NCBI GenBank assembly: GCA_014595895.1
Contig: JABUKB010000002.1
Span: 184,770-248,769, forward strand
Source: Lysinibacillus odysseyi
GTDB taxonomy: Bacteria > Bacillota > Bacilli > Bacillales_A > Planococcaceae
Reading direction: 5' to 3'
DNA length: 64,000 nt
Program-made: the position numbers and the translations under genes
Notes under the pieces: generated by a model
What the model saw: only the letters and a program-made list of their open reading frames with translations
What the model was told of the DNA's origin: nothing
Database searches by the model: none
Part shown: positions 45,748-55,273 of the stretch, in pieces
Layout: each line of letters starts with the position of its first letter
How positions within the stretch are numbered: position 1 is the first letter of the stretch

Positions 45748-47673
45748 TCATTCTTTCATATGTGCAATATAACGCCATCTAATTAAACCGAAATAAATGA
45801 TTTGAATGACTAAAAACACACAAAAGGCAATGATCGTTTCATTGATAATAATCAAGTTCATGACATCTTTTAAAAGGGTTTGTAAAGCGATAAAAACAAA
45901 GATGCTATGCACTAAAGCTAGTCCCCACGGCAGGAAAAATTGTGGTGCTAAATGACGTGTAATGATGCGTTTCATCTCCCCCTCAGTAAGCCCCATTCTC
46001 CTAAGCGCTATAAATTGCTGTCGTTCTGTTTCCATATTGGCATAAAACTTAAAGTAAATAAAACTTCCTGCTGCCAGCAAGAATACAATGACCGCTAAAA
46101 CACCGATTACAGTAAACAAAGCATACATTGCTAGTATATAAGAATAATTTGAGCCATTGTTTTCAAAATAAAAAGGCAACGAATATTCCGTATTGATAAT
46201 ATACTCCTGGGACACTAATTGCTGAATCGATAGACCAATATTTTTAGCCTCTAACCAGTTTGGAATATCGAAGGCAAATAGATGGTAGTACGGCACCTCT
46301 CCATTATCTTGCAAAGGTCTTCGTAAGGACTGATAATCTTCATCGCTAATGATAATGGCATTTTGACTAATAATACCTACCGGGAAAATAATCGCCGGGT
46401 ATACTTGATTAATCGTAATGGCAATATCATTTTCAATTAATACGGTATCAACGACTAGTCCTTCTAGTTTCTGGATCGAATCTTCTGTGGAGGGAATAAA
46501 CATTGCTTCTCCCTCGTCTAAATGAACAAGTGATAATCCGTATGAAAACAGCATCCGGTTAATATCAGTTTCCCGAAACACTTCTACTTCATTGGATGTG
46601 GCAGCAGATGTTTGCTTCACCACCTGGAAGCGCGTCATATGGTAAGAAAATTCCCCGTCTTCCAGCTCACTCATCAATCTATTGATATGCTCATGTTCAT
46701 AAGGGTTATCTACATGCCCTTTATAGACAATACCTAAAGGATTTAACCGGTCGTACTGTGCTGTATAAGAGGACATGGCTGCTAACGATACTACACATAA
46801 AAAGGCCAGCATAGATACCATCGTTACGACAAAAAACATTCTTGCACTTTGACGCATCATCACATACTGCTGCGCAATCGATAACATCCGTGCCTTATAC
46901 CAATAGAATTTCTTTCTGCTTTTCATTAAATCCAATATCAAAAAGATTGTATCTGAAAAAAAGTAATAGGTACCAAATGTGATAAAAATGGGAATCCACA
47001 TAGAAAACATAAGTGTCATACGCGTTGTCATCAATGCCAATCCATAACCGATGGCTAAAAGAAGAACTCCCCATATAGCTCCCTTTTTGGAATAGGTTAC
47101 ACGTTGATCACCATATCTTGTACGCAAAAGGACCCCTAGCTTAGGCGGTTCTGTATATTTCACACTTACTAGGGAGATAACCGCAAAGGCACCCATAAAC
47201 ACGGCAAACGTAAGGATAAAAGGTGGCCACGATAAATATAATGGCAGCTTTTCCAATCCCAGTAGTTCACGAATAATAAGAAAGAAAAACTTCGAGAAGG
47301 CAAAACCAAACAATATCCCACTAACGCTCGATAAAAAGCCGATTGTCATCGTCTCGATAAAAATAAGCTTACCTAACTGCTTCATTTCCATCCCTAAATG
47401 CAGTAAAATGGCAAATTCCTTCGATCGTACTTCCAGGAATGCTTTTAGCGAATAAAAAATAAAAAAGCATGAAAAGGCGACTAATACTACCTCTGCCATC
47501 ACCATGCCTGTAAAGGATATATCCCCAATAAAACCATTTTCAATTTCAGGGTGAAACATGAGCATAGAGAACAGGAAAAACACAAAAACCGAAAAGAAGC
47601 TTGCCATAAAAAAGGCGGCATAATTTCGGAAATTACGAAAGACGTTATGGTAAGCGAATTGTTGAAAAGTCAC
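45748..47673 (-). CDS. BceB-type ABC transporter permease (FtsX family)
   Basis: A 641-residue membrane protein with the topology of Bce-type permeases: one helix, a group of helices before about residue 310, a large extracellular domain (about 310-520) that senses peptide antibiotics in relatives, and a C-terminal helix group with the FtsX pattern ('FIALRRMGLTEGEMKRIITR'). With the ATPase it would free lipid II-cycle intermediates from peptide antibiotics and signal to the kinase. Its start overlaps the ATPase gene by 29 bases. Confidence 0.9.
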   Translation of the reverse strand: MTFQQFAYHNVFRNFRNYAAFFMASFFSVFVFFLFSMLMFHPEIENGFIGDISFTGMVMAEVVLVAFSCFFIFYSLKAFLEVRSKEFAILLHLGMEMKQLGKLIFIETMTIGFLSSVSGILFGFAFSKFFFLIIRELLGLEKLPLYLSWPPFILTFAVFMGAFAVISLVSVKYTEPPKLGVLLRTRYGDQRVTYSKKGAIWGVLLLAIGYGLALMTTRMTLMFSMWIPIFITFGTYYFFSDTIFLILDLMKSRKKFYWYKARMLSIAQQYVMMRQSARMFFVVTMVSMLAFLCVVSLAAMSSYTAQYDRLNPLGIVYKGHVDNPYEHEHINRLMSELEDGEFSYHMTRFQVVKQTSAATSNEVEVFRETDINRMLFSYGLSLVHLDEGEAMFIPSTEDSIQKLEGLVVDTVLIENDIAITINQVYPAIIFPVGIISQNAIIISDEDYQSLRRPLQDNGEVPYYHLFAFDIPNWLEAKNIGLSIQQLVSQEYIINTEYSLPFYFENNGSNYSYILAMYALFTVIGVLAVIVFLLAAGSFIYFKFYANMETERQQFIALRRMGLTEGEMKRIITRHLAPQFFLPWGLALVHSIFVFIALQTLLKDVMNLIIINETIIAFCVFLVIQIIYFGLIRWRYIAHMKE

Positions 47674-48412
47674 CTACTTGTCCTCCTAACAAACTTAATA
47701 CGTTTAATATTCTTTGGAAGAATGTCTGCCTGCGTTCATCACCATAAATTTCATTGAAAAACTCACCATCTTTTATAAAAATGACCCGGTCACAATAACT
47801 AGCTGCAATTGGATCATGAGTCACCATCATAATGGTTGTTTGTTTTTCTTGATTAATTTGTGACATCAGTTCCAGCACTTCACGCGAGGCATTGGAGTCT
47901 AAATTTCCAGTAGGTTCGTCCGCTAAGATAAGCGAAGGACTATGGATTAGCGCTCTCGCAATAGCCGTGCGTTGTGCCTGTCCGCCTGAAATTTCATTTG
48001 GGCGTTTTTGTAAAATATTTTCCAATCCCAATTTTTCAGCAAGTGCAGCGAGGCGATCTTCCATCAGCTCGACTGGCTGCTCATCTAGCGTTAATGGCAA
48101 TATAATGTTTTCCTCGACCGTCAGCATAGGCAATAAATTAAAGTCTTGAAAGATAAACCCTAATTGGCGTCGGCGAAAATAAGCTAATTCTTTGCTGTTT
48201 AATTGGCGTGGTCTTTTTCCGTTAAAAACAATATCCCCACTCGTTGGCACATCAATCATAGAAATTAAATTCAGCAGCGTTGTTTTCCCGCTACCCGATG
48301 GTCCCATAACTGCTACAAACTCACCCTTTTCCACCTCAAAACTTAACTGATTAAGGGCCCGTGTCGTAACCTTTCCTTCATATACTTTCGTTACTTCTTG
48401 TATTTGTAACAT
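47645..48412 (-). CDS. BceA-type ABC transporter ATP-binding protein
   Basis: A 255-residue ATPase of the LolD/MacB/BceA group: Walker A 'GPSGSGKTTLLNLIS', 'LGFIFQDFNLLPML', signature 'ISGGQAQRTAIARAL', Walker B 'LILADEPTGNLDSN', 'MVTHDPIAA'. Partner of the permease at 45748-47673. The drug specificity cannot be read from sequence. Confidence 0.92.
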   Translation of the reverse strand: MLQIQEVTKVYEGKVTTRALNQLSFEVEKGEFVAVMGPSGSGKTTLLNLISMIDVPTSGDIVFNGKRPRQLNSKELAYFRRRQLGFIFQDFNLLPMLTVEENIILPLTLDEQPVELMEDRLAALAEKLGLENILQKRPNEISGGQAQRTAIARALIHSPSLILADEPTGNLDSNASREVLELMSQINQEKQTTIMMVTHDPIAASYCDRVIFIKDGEFFNEIYGDERRQTFFQRILNVLSLLGGQVGDFSTIRLP

Positions 48413-48634
48413 AACGTTTCATCCCTCGCTAACAAGTAGTGGCACTTCGATTCGTCCATGGTAAAACGAATTCAAAGCTCACCTCTATTTTCGGTTCCGC
48501 AAAGCTCTACAATTCCATATAATTCAACCAGTCTAATCGGTCTTTAATAGAGGGAATTTGAACATACAGTTCCTTGATTTTTTGTACATCTATTTGTCAC
48601 ACCCGACCCTCAATCTGTAATTGTTCTAGCGGTC
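48413..48634. other. Spacer between kinase and transporter genes, with a possible gene remnant
   Basis: This 222-bp gap should hold the transporter promoter. A TGTGACA half-site (near 48598, minus strand) may be a response-regulator target, but I cannot see a full 7-4-7 repeat. One minus-strand frame (48638 to 48507) reads VRPLEQLQIEGRV-stop-QIDVQKIKELYVQIPSIKDR and then LDWLNYMEL-stop, which looks like protein rather than random DNA. Confidence 0.3.
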
Positions 48635-49627
48635 TCACCTTTTCTGTTGAAACCGTACCGTGACTGTTGTTCCTTGATTTACTTCAGATACAATATCCAG
48701 CTTATGTCCAAGCCGACTGCAAATCTCCTGTGCAATATATAAACCCATTCCTGTTGATTCGCCCGTTTTCCGGCCATTTTCTCCTGTAAAAAAAGCTTTG
48801 GTTACACGGCTCAAATCCGATTTCGGAATACCGATCCCTTCATCTTGCACTGTTAGCATCACTTGTTCATCTTCTACTTTTGCCTGGATAAAAATTTTTT
48901 TATTCTTATCAAACGTATATTTCAATGCATTTGTTATGAATTGGGTAAACATAAATTTCAGCCATTTCGAGTCACTCATGACCACTATATCTTCCCCGAT
49001 ATCCACTTCCGGGAAAACACGCTTAGCAATAAACAGCCGCTTGTTGTCATTAATAGTAGACGTTACGAGTTGCTTTAAGTTCACCGCTTCTACTTGCAAA
49101 TCCTCTTCGAAATTTTCTAGGCGGGCATTCATCAAGACCATTTCCAATCCGCCCTTCAGACGGTCTACCTCTTCTTGCACACTGCGCTTATCCAATGATT
49201 CCTCTTGCAGCAACAACTCCAATACAGCGACCGGTGTTTTCATTTGATGAATCCACTGATTGGTAAATTTATATTGTCTCCCTTGACTTGCATAGAGGGA
49301 TTGTACCTCGTGCTGATAATGACGATACAACTCCTGCATATATTTTTCGGTTTGATAGTATTCTGCTGTTTTTGCGTTTTTTTGCAACGCATCATCCATG
49401 CGCTGCGGCAACTCTGTAATCTTCCCTAAATAACGACGACGCAGCATGTAACGAATCGTCAAAAAAGAGCAAATCAATAGTATGCTCATAACAATTGTAT
49501 AAATAGCCGTGTCGAGATTGCGAAAGCCTTCTAGCCAATAAATCATCAATATAAACAGCACGACGACTACTTGAAAAAGTATGTAGGAAAGATGTTCCTT
49601 AATAAATAGCTTCAATCCTTCACGCAT
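48635..49627 (-). CDS. BceS-type sensor histidine kinase
   Basis: A 330-residue intramembrane-sensing kinase: two helices close together at about 12-60 with almost no extracellular loop, then a DHp domain with the phospho-accepting histidine in 'TNQWIHQMKTPVAVLELLL', and an ATPase domain with 'FITNALKYTF', 'QDEGIGIPKSDL' and 'STGMGLYIAQEICSRLG'. Such kinases are driven by their ABC transporter. The start abuts the regulator stop (one shared base). Confidence 0.92.
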   Translation of the reverse strand: MREGLKLFIKEHLSYILFQVVVVLFILMIYWLEGFRNLDTAIYTIVMSILLICSFLTIRYMLRRRYLGKITELPQRMDDALQKNAKTAEYYQTEKYMQELYRHYQHEVQSLYASQGRQYKFTNQWIHQMKTPVAVLELLLQEESLDKRSVQEEVDRLKGGLEMVLMNARLENFEEDLQVEAVNLKQLVTSTINDNKRLFIAKRVFPEVDIGEDIVVMSDSKWLKFMFTQFITNALKYTFDKNKKIFIQAKVEDEQVMLTVQDEGIGIPKSDLSRVTKAFFTGENGRKTGESTGMGLYIAQEICSRLGHKLDIVSEVNQGTTVTVRFQQKR

Positions 49628-50331
49628 TAGGCTTCCTCCGCATGCAGGATAAAGCGGTATCCCGCCCCTCGCACAGTTTCAATAGTTGATTGCACATGAT
49701 AGTCGGCTAATTTTTTGCGGACACGTGTCATGTTAACGTTCAGTGTATTTTCATCGACAAAGGCTTGGTCATCCCACAGGTGTTCAAGTAACTGATCACG
49801 TGACACTACCTTTGGCGCATGATTCATCAGCAAATCTAATATGATGCACTCTTTCTTTTGCAACGGAATAACCGTATCCTTCAGCTGCAGTTCCATTCTT
49901 TCTAAAAATAACGTCAGCACGCCTTGTTTGACAGTACGTTCCTCTTGTTTCGGTGCATATTCCCCGTATGTACGGCGTAAATGACTGCGAATTTTAGCGA
50001 GCACAATTTCATAATGAAAAGGCTTCGTAATAAAATCATCGCCGCCATTTTCAAGGGCAAAAATTTGATCCATCTCCCCTGATCGCGCTGAAATAAATAA
50101 AATAGGACACGTTGTATGCTGCCTTAGCTGACGACACCAGTAATAACCGTCATATGTAGGTAAATTAATATCCAACAGCACCATATGTGGGTCAAACGCT
50201 ATGCATTCTTCAATAATTTGTTCAAAATTTTCGACGATTGCTACATCATATTGGTATTTCCTTAATGTCTCTGCCAATAATGTAGCGATTTTATGATCGT
50301 CTTCTACAATATATATACGATGTTTTTCCAT
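49627..50331 (-). CDS. BceR-type response regulator
   Basis: OmpR-family regulator of 234 residues. The receiver domain (1-118) has the acidic pocket 'IVEDDHK', phosphorylation Asp in 'HMVLLDINLPTYDG' and the lysine in 'DFITKPF'. The C-terminal winged helix (about 135-230) includes 'VNMTRVRKKLADY' and 'TVRGAGYRF'. GAGGTGAAAAG precedes ATG 50331. It should activate the transporter genes on exposure to peptide antibiotics. Confidence 0.93.
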   Translation of the reverse strand: MEKHRIYIVEDDHKIATLLAETLRKYQYDVAIVENFEQIIEECIAFDPHMVLLDINLPTYDGYYWCRQLRQHTTCPILFISARSGEMDQIFALENGGDDFITKPFHYEIVLAKIRSHLRRTYGEYAPKQEERTVKQGVLTLFLERMELQLKDTVIPLQKKECIILDLLMNHAPKVVSRDQLLEHLWDDQAFVDENTLNVNMTRVRKKLADYHVQSTIETVRGAGYRFILHAEEA

Positions 50332-50368
50332 CTTTTCACCTCATCACTTTCCAACAAGCCTACTCTCT

Positions 50369-50396
50369 ATTTTACATGAAAAAGTACAGTACTCAA
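50369..50396 (-). promoter_or_regulatory. Promoter of the BceRS-type genes
   Basis: TTGAGT (50391-50396), 16-bp spacer and TAAAAT (50369-50374) on the minus strand, about 40 bp upstream of the regulator. Confidence 0.55.
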
Positions 50397-50519
50397 AACA
50401 CCTGCACATACTCCTGTAACCAGACAATATAGGGATTTCCTTTTTCCCTTATGCATATTCAACTACTTCTGCTATTCAAGCACTTGTTTGAAACTTCACT
50501 ATGCCTATAAAAGTGGGGT

Positions 50520-50548
50520 TTGGTATTGCAGTGTTACTCATCTATAAT
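50520..50548 (+). promoter_or_regulatory. hutG promoter
   Basis: TTGGTA (50520-50525), 17-bp spacer and perfect TATAAT (50543-50548), with ATG 50587 about 40 bp downstream. Confidence 0.65.
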
Positions 50549-50586
50549 GAAAATATCAATGTTTGAGATATGAAGGGGTGCTGACT

Positions 50587-51516
50587 ATGCATAAAAAATT
50601 TAAAAGTGACAACTGGCACGGGAGAATCGATCATCCTACAGATTCAGCCTACTATCGCTATCATCAGGTCATCCAGTGCGAGCCACATGAAAATCCAGGG
50701 CGAATTGGATTGATTGGCTTTGCTTGTGATGAGGGGGTCAGGAGAAATCTAGGGCAAACTGGAGCAAAGGAAGCCCCTAATGCTTTGAGAAAACAATTAT
50801 CTTCTCTGCCTTGGCGCCATTCTCAGTATCAGAATATGTTAACGGACTGGGGAGACATTATCTGTGAGGGTCAGAATCTAGAACAAGCCCAACAACAGTT
50901 GGGCGACAAAGTAAGTGACATGCTGCAGCACGGCCAAGTAATCATCTTAGGCGGCGGTCATGAAACGCTGTATGGTCAATACCTTGGCGTTCGCAAAGCG
51001 GCCGGACCGGATGCATCGATTGGTATGCTGAATGTCGATGCCCATTTCGATTTGCGCGCTTATGATGACCAGCCTTCCTCCGGTACGATGTTTAAACAGA
51101 TTTTAGATGAAGACCGCAATGCCCATTATTTCGTATGTGGTATTCAAAAGTTCGGCAATACGACCGCCTTGTTTCATACTGCTGACCAATATGGTGTTGA
51201 TTATTTTTTAGAGGAACAATTGGATACAGCAGAATTTCACAGTGCACTAGATGAGTTTATCGGCAAGCATGACGTACTAATTCTTACGTTATGCATGGAT
51301 GTTCTAAGTGCAGCCGAGGCTCCTGGTGTGAGTGCCCCTTCGCCATTCGGCTTATCCGCTCTTCAAGTAAGGAAGCTATTACGTAAGATAGCATCCACAA
51401 ATAAAATGACTAGCTTTAGTATTTGCGAAGTGAATCCTAGATTGGATGTTAACAATCAAACCGCTAAATTAGGTGCCTATTTCATAAATGAGGTTATCTT
51501 TGAAAGTTTGAGTTAG
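50587..51516 (+). CDS. hutG: Formimidoylglutamase (arginase/ureohydrolase family)
   Basis: Mn2+ enzyme that hydrolyses N-formimidoyl-L-glutamate to glutamate and formamide, the last step of histidine use. ATG 50587 after GAAGGGGTGCTGACT gives 309 residues. Ureohydrolase motifs are 'ILGGGHETLYGQY', 'MLNVDAHFDLRAYDD' and 'TLCMDVLSAAEAPGVSAPSP', the last with the Cys-x-Asp variant I associate with the HutG branch. No other hut gene is near. A related arginase-family activity cannot be excluded. Confidence 0.85.
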   Translation: MHKKFKSDNWHGRIDHPTDSAYYRYHQVIQCEPHENPGRIGLIGFACDEGVRRNLGQTGAKEAPNALRKQLSSLPWRHSQYQNMLTDWGDIICEGQNLEQAQQQLGDKVSDMLQHGQVIILGGGHETLYGQYLGVRKAAGPDASIGMLNVDAHFDLRAYDDQPSSGTMFKQILDEDRNAHYFVCGIQKFGNTTALFHTADQYGVDYFLEEQLDTAEFHSALDEFIGKHDVLILTLCMDVLSAAEAPGVSAPSPFGLSALQVRKLLRKIASTNKMTSFSICEVNPRLDVNNQTAKLGAYFINEVIFESLS

Positions 51517-51540
51517 TTCCATATTCAGATGAACCGAATG

Positions 51541-51583
51541 AAAAGGCACGGCTAACATCTATGTGAATGTTAGCCGTGCCTTT
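51541..51583. terminator. Bidirectional terminator between hutG and lplJ
   Basis: 16-bp perfect stem AAGGCACGGCTAACAT / ATGTTAGCCGTGCCTT with short T-runs on both strands, between convergent genes. Confidence 0.9.
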
Positions 51584-51587
51584 CCGC

Positions 51588-52580
51588 TTAATAAATCAAT
51601 TGTAAAAATTCTTCTTTTGATACCCCGCCAAAATAAGTCGTAATATCAATATCACCTAGATTTTCTGCAATCGCTGTGCGGTCATAGCGTGTCCCGACTA
51701 ATAATTGCTCGATTTCCGCTACATCTCCAACACCAAAGAAGTCGCCATAAATAACAACTTCGTCAATCATTCCTTTGTTTACTTCCAGGCGTATATCAAT
51801 GCTGCCTGAAGGGAAGCGATGCTGCTTTTGAATATTGAATCGAGGGGATTTGCCGTAGTTCCATTCCCATTTCTGATAGCGCTCTTTTGATAGCTGGTGG
51901 ATATTTTCCCAGTCTTGCTCTGTCAGTTCGTAATATTTAATGTTTTCCTCACCGCCGAAAATCGAGATTAAAATGGCCTGGCGGAACTCTTCTATTGTCA
52001 TCGGCTCTTTTAATAAGTCGGCAATATTTGCTACGCGTGAACGTACAGACTTGATGCCTTTGGATTCAATTTTATCTTTCTTTACTTTCAACGAGCTGAC
52101 AACCGCATCGATATTTAAATCAAACATGAGTGTCCCATGACTGAACATACGGCCCTTCGTCGCAAATTGCGCGTTGCCTGATACTTTTCGGCCCTCTGCT
52201 AAAATATCGTTACGTCCTGACAGTTCTGCTTGTACACCCATTTTTTCAAGCGCATCCACTACTGGCTGCGTAAATTTTTTATAGTTGTGGAAGCTGTTGC
52301 CATCATCTTTTGTTAAGAAACTAAAATTTAAATTCCCTAAGTCATGATAGACAGCGCCCCCGCCCGATAAGCGGCGCACAACGATTACGCCATTTTCCTC
52401 TACATAATCGGTATTGATTTCCTCAATCGTATTTTGGTTCTTTCCAATAATGATAGAAGGCTGGTTAATATAAAACAGCAAAAAATCATCTTTCTCGATG
52501 TCCATATTTTTTAATACATATTCCTCGATCGCCAAATTGATGCGCGGATCTGTAATACCTTTATTATCGATGAAATACAT
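51588..52580 (-). CDS. lplJ: Lipoate-protein ligase
   Basis: Attaches free lipoate, via lipoyl-AMP, to lipoyl domains of 2-oxoacid dehydrogenases and GcvH. 330 residues with 'FYINQPSIIIGKNQNT', the signature 'VVRRLSGGGAVYHDLGNLNF', 'GRNDILAEGRKVSGNAQ' with the substrate lysine, and a C-terminal accessory domain ('RFPSGSIDIRLEVNKGMIDE'). Its neighbour yhfH is also its neighbour in B. subtilis. GGAGTGAAATAG precedes the start. Confidence 0.94.
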   Translation of the reverse strand: MYFIDNKGITDPRINLAIEEYVLKNMDIEKDDFLLFYINQPSIIIGKNQNTIEEINTDYVEENGVIVVRRLSGGGAVYHDLGNLNFSFLTKDDGNSFHNYKKFTQPVVDALEKMGVQAELSGRNDILAEGRKVSGNAQFATKGRMFSHGTLMFDLNIDAVVSSLKVKKDKIESKGIKSVRSRVANIADLLKEPMTIEEFRQAILISIFGGEENIKYYELTEQDWENIHQLSKERYQKWEWNYGKSPRFNIQKQHRFPSGSIDIRLEVNKGMIDEVVIYGDFFGVGDVAEIEQLLVGTRYDRTAIAENLGDIDITTYFGGVSKEEFLQLIY

Positions 52581-52639
52581 CTATTTCACTCCTTCGTAAA
52601 TGTTACATAAATATTTTACAATAAATTTGTACTTTTATG

Positions 52640-52668
52640 TTGACTTCCGCAAACTGTTATAATACACT
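52640..52668 (+). promoter_or_regulatory. yhfH promoter
   Basis: TTGACT (52640-52645), 17-bp spacer and TACACT (52663-52668). A second TATAAT lies inside the spacer, so the exact -10 is uncertain. Confidence 0.5.
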
Positions 52669-52721
52669 TATAAATAACAAAACAGTATTAGTACAGCTGA
52701 AATTAAAGGAGGCTATCCACA

Positions 52722-52847
52722 ATGTTAGAAAACGTAGTTGAGTTTTTCAAAAACTTACCAAAAAAGGTTTGTGTTCAATGCGGTGACAAGATCGAGGAAC
52801 AAAGTGAATGCTACAGCAACAATTGTGAGAAATGCAACAATCTTTAA
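52722..52847 (+). CDS. yhfH: Small zinc-ribbon protein of the YhfH family
   Basis: A 41-codon gene: MLENVVEFFKNLPKKVCVQC, then GDKIEEQSECYSNNCEKCNN and L. AAAGGAGGCTATCCACA precedes the ATG. Four cysteines arranged C-x2-C ... C-x2-C (plus one more) suggest a zinc knuckle. B. subtilis yhfH has the same size and pattern and lies beside lplJ. Its function is unknown. A promoter and terminator of its own support that it is a real gene. Confidence 0.85.
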   Translation: MLENVVEFFKNLPKKVCVQCGDKIEEQSECYSNNCEKCNNL

Positions 52848-52917
52848 TTCACATGTCCTGCTGATTTCGTTTCATGATTTATGATCTAGAAAAAGAATTA
52901 TGCTTACACTTTCTAAA

Positions 52918-52953
52918 ACTGCCAGGCACACTTAGTGCTTGGCAGTTTTTTTA
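52918..52953 (+). terminator. Terminator of yhfH
   Basis: AACTGCCAGGCAC, ACTTA, GTGCTTGGCAGTT and a run of T on the plus strand. Confidence 0.9.
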
Positions 52954-52956
52954 CGG

Positions 52957-52997
52957 AAAAAGGTGTATTAGTACACACTGTACTAATACACCTTTTG
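52957..52997 (-). terminator. Terminator of yhgE
   Basis: 18-bp perfect stem AAAAGGTGTATTAGTACA / TGTACTAATACACCTTTT with a tiny loop and T-tail on the minus strand. Confidence 0.85.
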
Positions 52998-53001
52998 TTG
53001 T

Positions 53002-55194
53002 TTACAATTCAGCTGTTTCTACTTTTCTTGAATAACGTCTTTTAAATAATAAGGCGAAAAATCCAAAAGAAATGGCTACGCACACAATACCGATTATACT
53101 TAAAATCGTTAAGCAGCTTGTGAGAAGTTCCGTATCTCCTGAAGAAATAACCGCTCTGAATGCTCGCACGGCATAAGTCATTGGCATAAAGTCGTGGAGC
53201 CATTGCAGCTTATCTGGAATTAATTCGATAGGAAACGTTCCTGCGCTCGTCGCTAATTGCACGATCAAAAAGATTAAACTCAAAAATCTTCCTACATCGT
53301 TGAATAGCACTGTCAGCATCTGCACAATCGCTAACGAACTGAAGCTCACAATCGCCACCGTTAGGATAAAGAGACTTAAATTAGTCGTTTTTAATCCCAA
53401 ACCTGCTGTAAGGATGGAAACAATGATTCCGACTTGGAAAATCCATACGACAAATGGTACGGCCGATTTACTCATAAACCAACCGATAATACTTGTCGGA
53501 TGCTTGGCAGGTTGCACGAACGGATAGACATTTGTTAAGAGAAGGGCTCCTACAAATAAACCGAGTGCTATAAAGTACGGCGCTAATCCCGTTCCATAGT
53601 TAGGTGTTTCAAATTTAATTTCTTTATCTACTTCTACAGGGCTTGCTACCATATCGTACGTACTTTCGTTAACAGAAATCGCTGCTTCATCGCCCGCACT
53701 GGCTAACGATGTTTTGAGCTTTTCTGTTCCATTCACCAATTGTGCAGCTCCGTTAGCTAATATCGTGCTTCCTTGTGCTAGTTCAGATGACTTGCTCGAA
53801 AGCTGGGACGTTCCCTCATTTAGTGATGCCGAACCTGCCACCACTTCCGATAGCCCTGAGGAAAGCTTTTCTGTACCGTTTGCTAATTGCTGGGCACCTG
53901 TTGCTAATGCTGCTACATTCTGCTGGATGGTTGCACTGCCCTGTGCTAGCTGCTCTGCACCGCTATTTAATGCTTGGCTATTAGCATTTAATTGCTGAAT
54001 CCCCGTCAGCACTTGCTGTTGCCCGCCTGCTATTGCAGTAGACCCCTCTGCTAACTGATTCGCTCCCGCAGCTAACGCTCCTGAGCCGTTTGCTACTGCA
54101 CCCGCACTGTTTGCCAATTGCTGGCTGCTAGCACCAAGCTCCGCCATTGCTGCTTGTAGAGCCTGTTGCTGTTCTGCTGGTAGATTGGGCATGATTTCCT
54201 GTAATTGCCCTTTTATCGTTTCTGCATTTGTTGCCAAACGAGTAGCTCCTGTTTGCACTTGGCGCAAGCTACTTTGCAATGTTGTGACCTCTTCCGCCAT
54301 TTGACTTGCTCCAGCTGTTATTTTGGCTTGTTTTTCTACGACTTGCAGCTGCCCATTTTCGAGTGCTGCTACCCCCTTTGTATAACTCGAGATGCCACCT
54401 TTTAAATTTTCTGCACCTACCTCCAACGTAGCAGCACCCTGCGACAGTTTGCTAGCTCCACCAGCTAGAGATTGACTACCGTCAACTAGAGACTGGGCTC
54501 CGTTCGATGCTGTAACTACGCCGTTATATAGCTTTTCTGTTCCGTCTGATAATGTTACTGTGCTGCTTGCAAGCTGCGCTAAATATCCTTTTAAATCTTC
54601 TGTGCCGTTTGCTAGGTCTAGCGCCCCTCCCTCGATTTTGCTAGCGCCATCTGCCGCCTCTTTGTAGCCATCTCCTAATTTGTTGATCGCTACAAAGAGC
54701 TGTTCCGCATAAGTTTTCGACACTTGTTCATTTACTTCAGCGCGGATTGCGTTGATGGCACTGTCGCCAATTTTAGAACTTAAAAAATTATACCCTTCAT
54801 TTGCCTTGTATTCGATTTCCAGCTTTTCAGGATGTTCATCTAACAATGTAGTGGCATGCTGGGAGAAGTTTTTTGGAATATGTATATACAAATAATATTC
54901 CTGATTTAATAATCCTTGCTCTACTTCATCCGCAGGTACCTCAACAAATTGAAAGGTTTCGCTTTCTAGCAAGTTATGAACGAGTTCATCTCCGACTGCT
55001 AATGTTTCCCCTTCAAATTCTGTCCCAACGTCTTCATTGACCAAAGCGACAGGGAGCTTATCAATCCGCCCATAGGGGTCCCAAAACGCCCATAAAAGCA
55101 TCCCGGCATAAAGTACCGGCATGATAAACATGACAACAATCGATAACAGCAATTTTTTGTCTTTCCATATACTTTGCCATTCTGCTTTTAACAA
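53002..55194 (-). CDS. yhgE: YhgE/Pip-family membrane protein
   Basis: A 730-residue protein with one N-terminal helix (about 15-37), a large extracellular part (about 40-525) rich in eleven-residue LAxGxxxLxxG-type repeats that would form a long helical bundle, and a C-terminal ABC-2-like group of about five helices (530-720). The start is TTG 55194 after GGAGGAG. The family includes the phage-infection protein Pip and relatives linked to type VII secretion; the role here is not known. Placed after a TetR gene, as in B. subtilis yhgD-yhgE. Confidence 0.9.
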   Translation of the reverse strand: MLKAEWQSIWKDKKLLLSIVVMFIMPVLYAGMLLWAFWDPYGRIDKLPVALVNEDVGTEFEGETLAVGDELVHNLLESETFQFVEVPADEVEQGLLNQEYYLYIHIPKNFSQHATTLLDEHPEKLEIEYKANEGYNFLSSKIGDSAINAIRAEVNEQVSKTYAEQLFVAINKLGDGYKEAADGASKIEGGALDLANGTEDLKGYLAQLASSTVTLSDGTEKLYNGVVTASNGAQSLVDGSQSLAGGASKLSQGAATLEVGAENLKGGISSYTKGVAALENGQLQVVEKQAKITAGASQMAEEVTTLQSSLRQVQTGATRLATNAETIKGQLQEIMPNLPAEQQQALQAAMAELGASSQQLANSAGAVANGSGALAAGANQLAEGSTAIAGGQQQVLTGIQQLNANSQALNSGAEQLAQGSATIQQNVAALATGAQQLANGTEKLSSGLSEVVAGSASLNEGTSQLSSKSSELAQGSTILANGAAQLVNGTEKLKTSLASAGDEAAISVNESTYDMVASPVEVDKEIKFETPNYGTGLAPYFIALGLFVGALLLTNVYPFVQPAKHPTSIIGWFMSKSAVPFVVWIFQVGIIVSILTAGLGLKTTNLSLFILTVAIVSFSSLAIVQMLTVLFNDVGRFLSLIFLIVQLATSAGTFPIELIPDKLQWLHDFMPMTYAVRAFRAVISSGDTELLTSCLTILSIIGIVCVAISFGFFALLFKRRYSRKVETAEL

Positions 55195-55215
55195 AAAATC
55201 TCCTCCTAAAACTAT

Positions 55216-55240
55216 ATGACCAGTTTCGTATTTTGGTCAT
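55216..55240. promoter_or_regulatory. TetR-type operator upstream of yhgE
   Basis: Inverted repeat ATGACCA ... TGGTCAT of 25 bp between tetR and yhgE. A second, similar 25-bp site lies upstream of tetR. Confidence 0.65.
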
Positions 55241-55273
55241 TTGTCTTTATAAAAAAAGGGGCTAACCTTTGTT

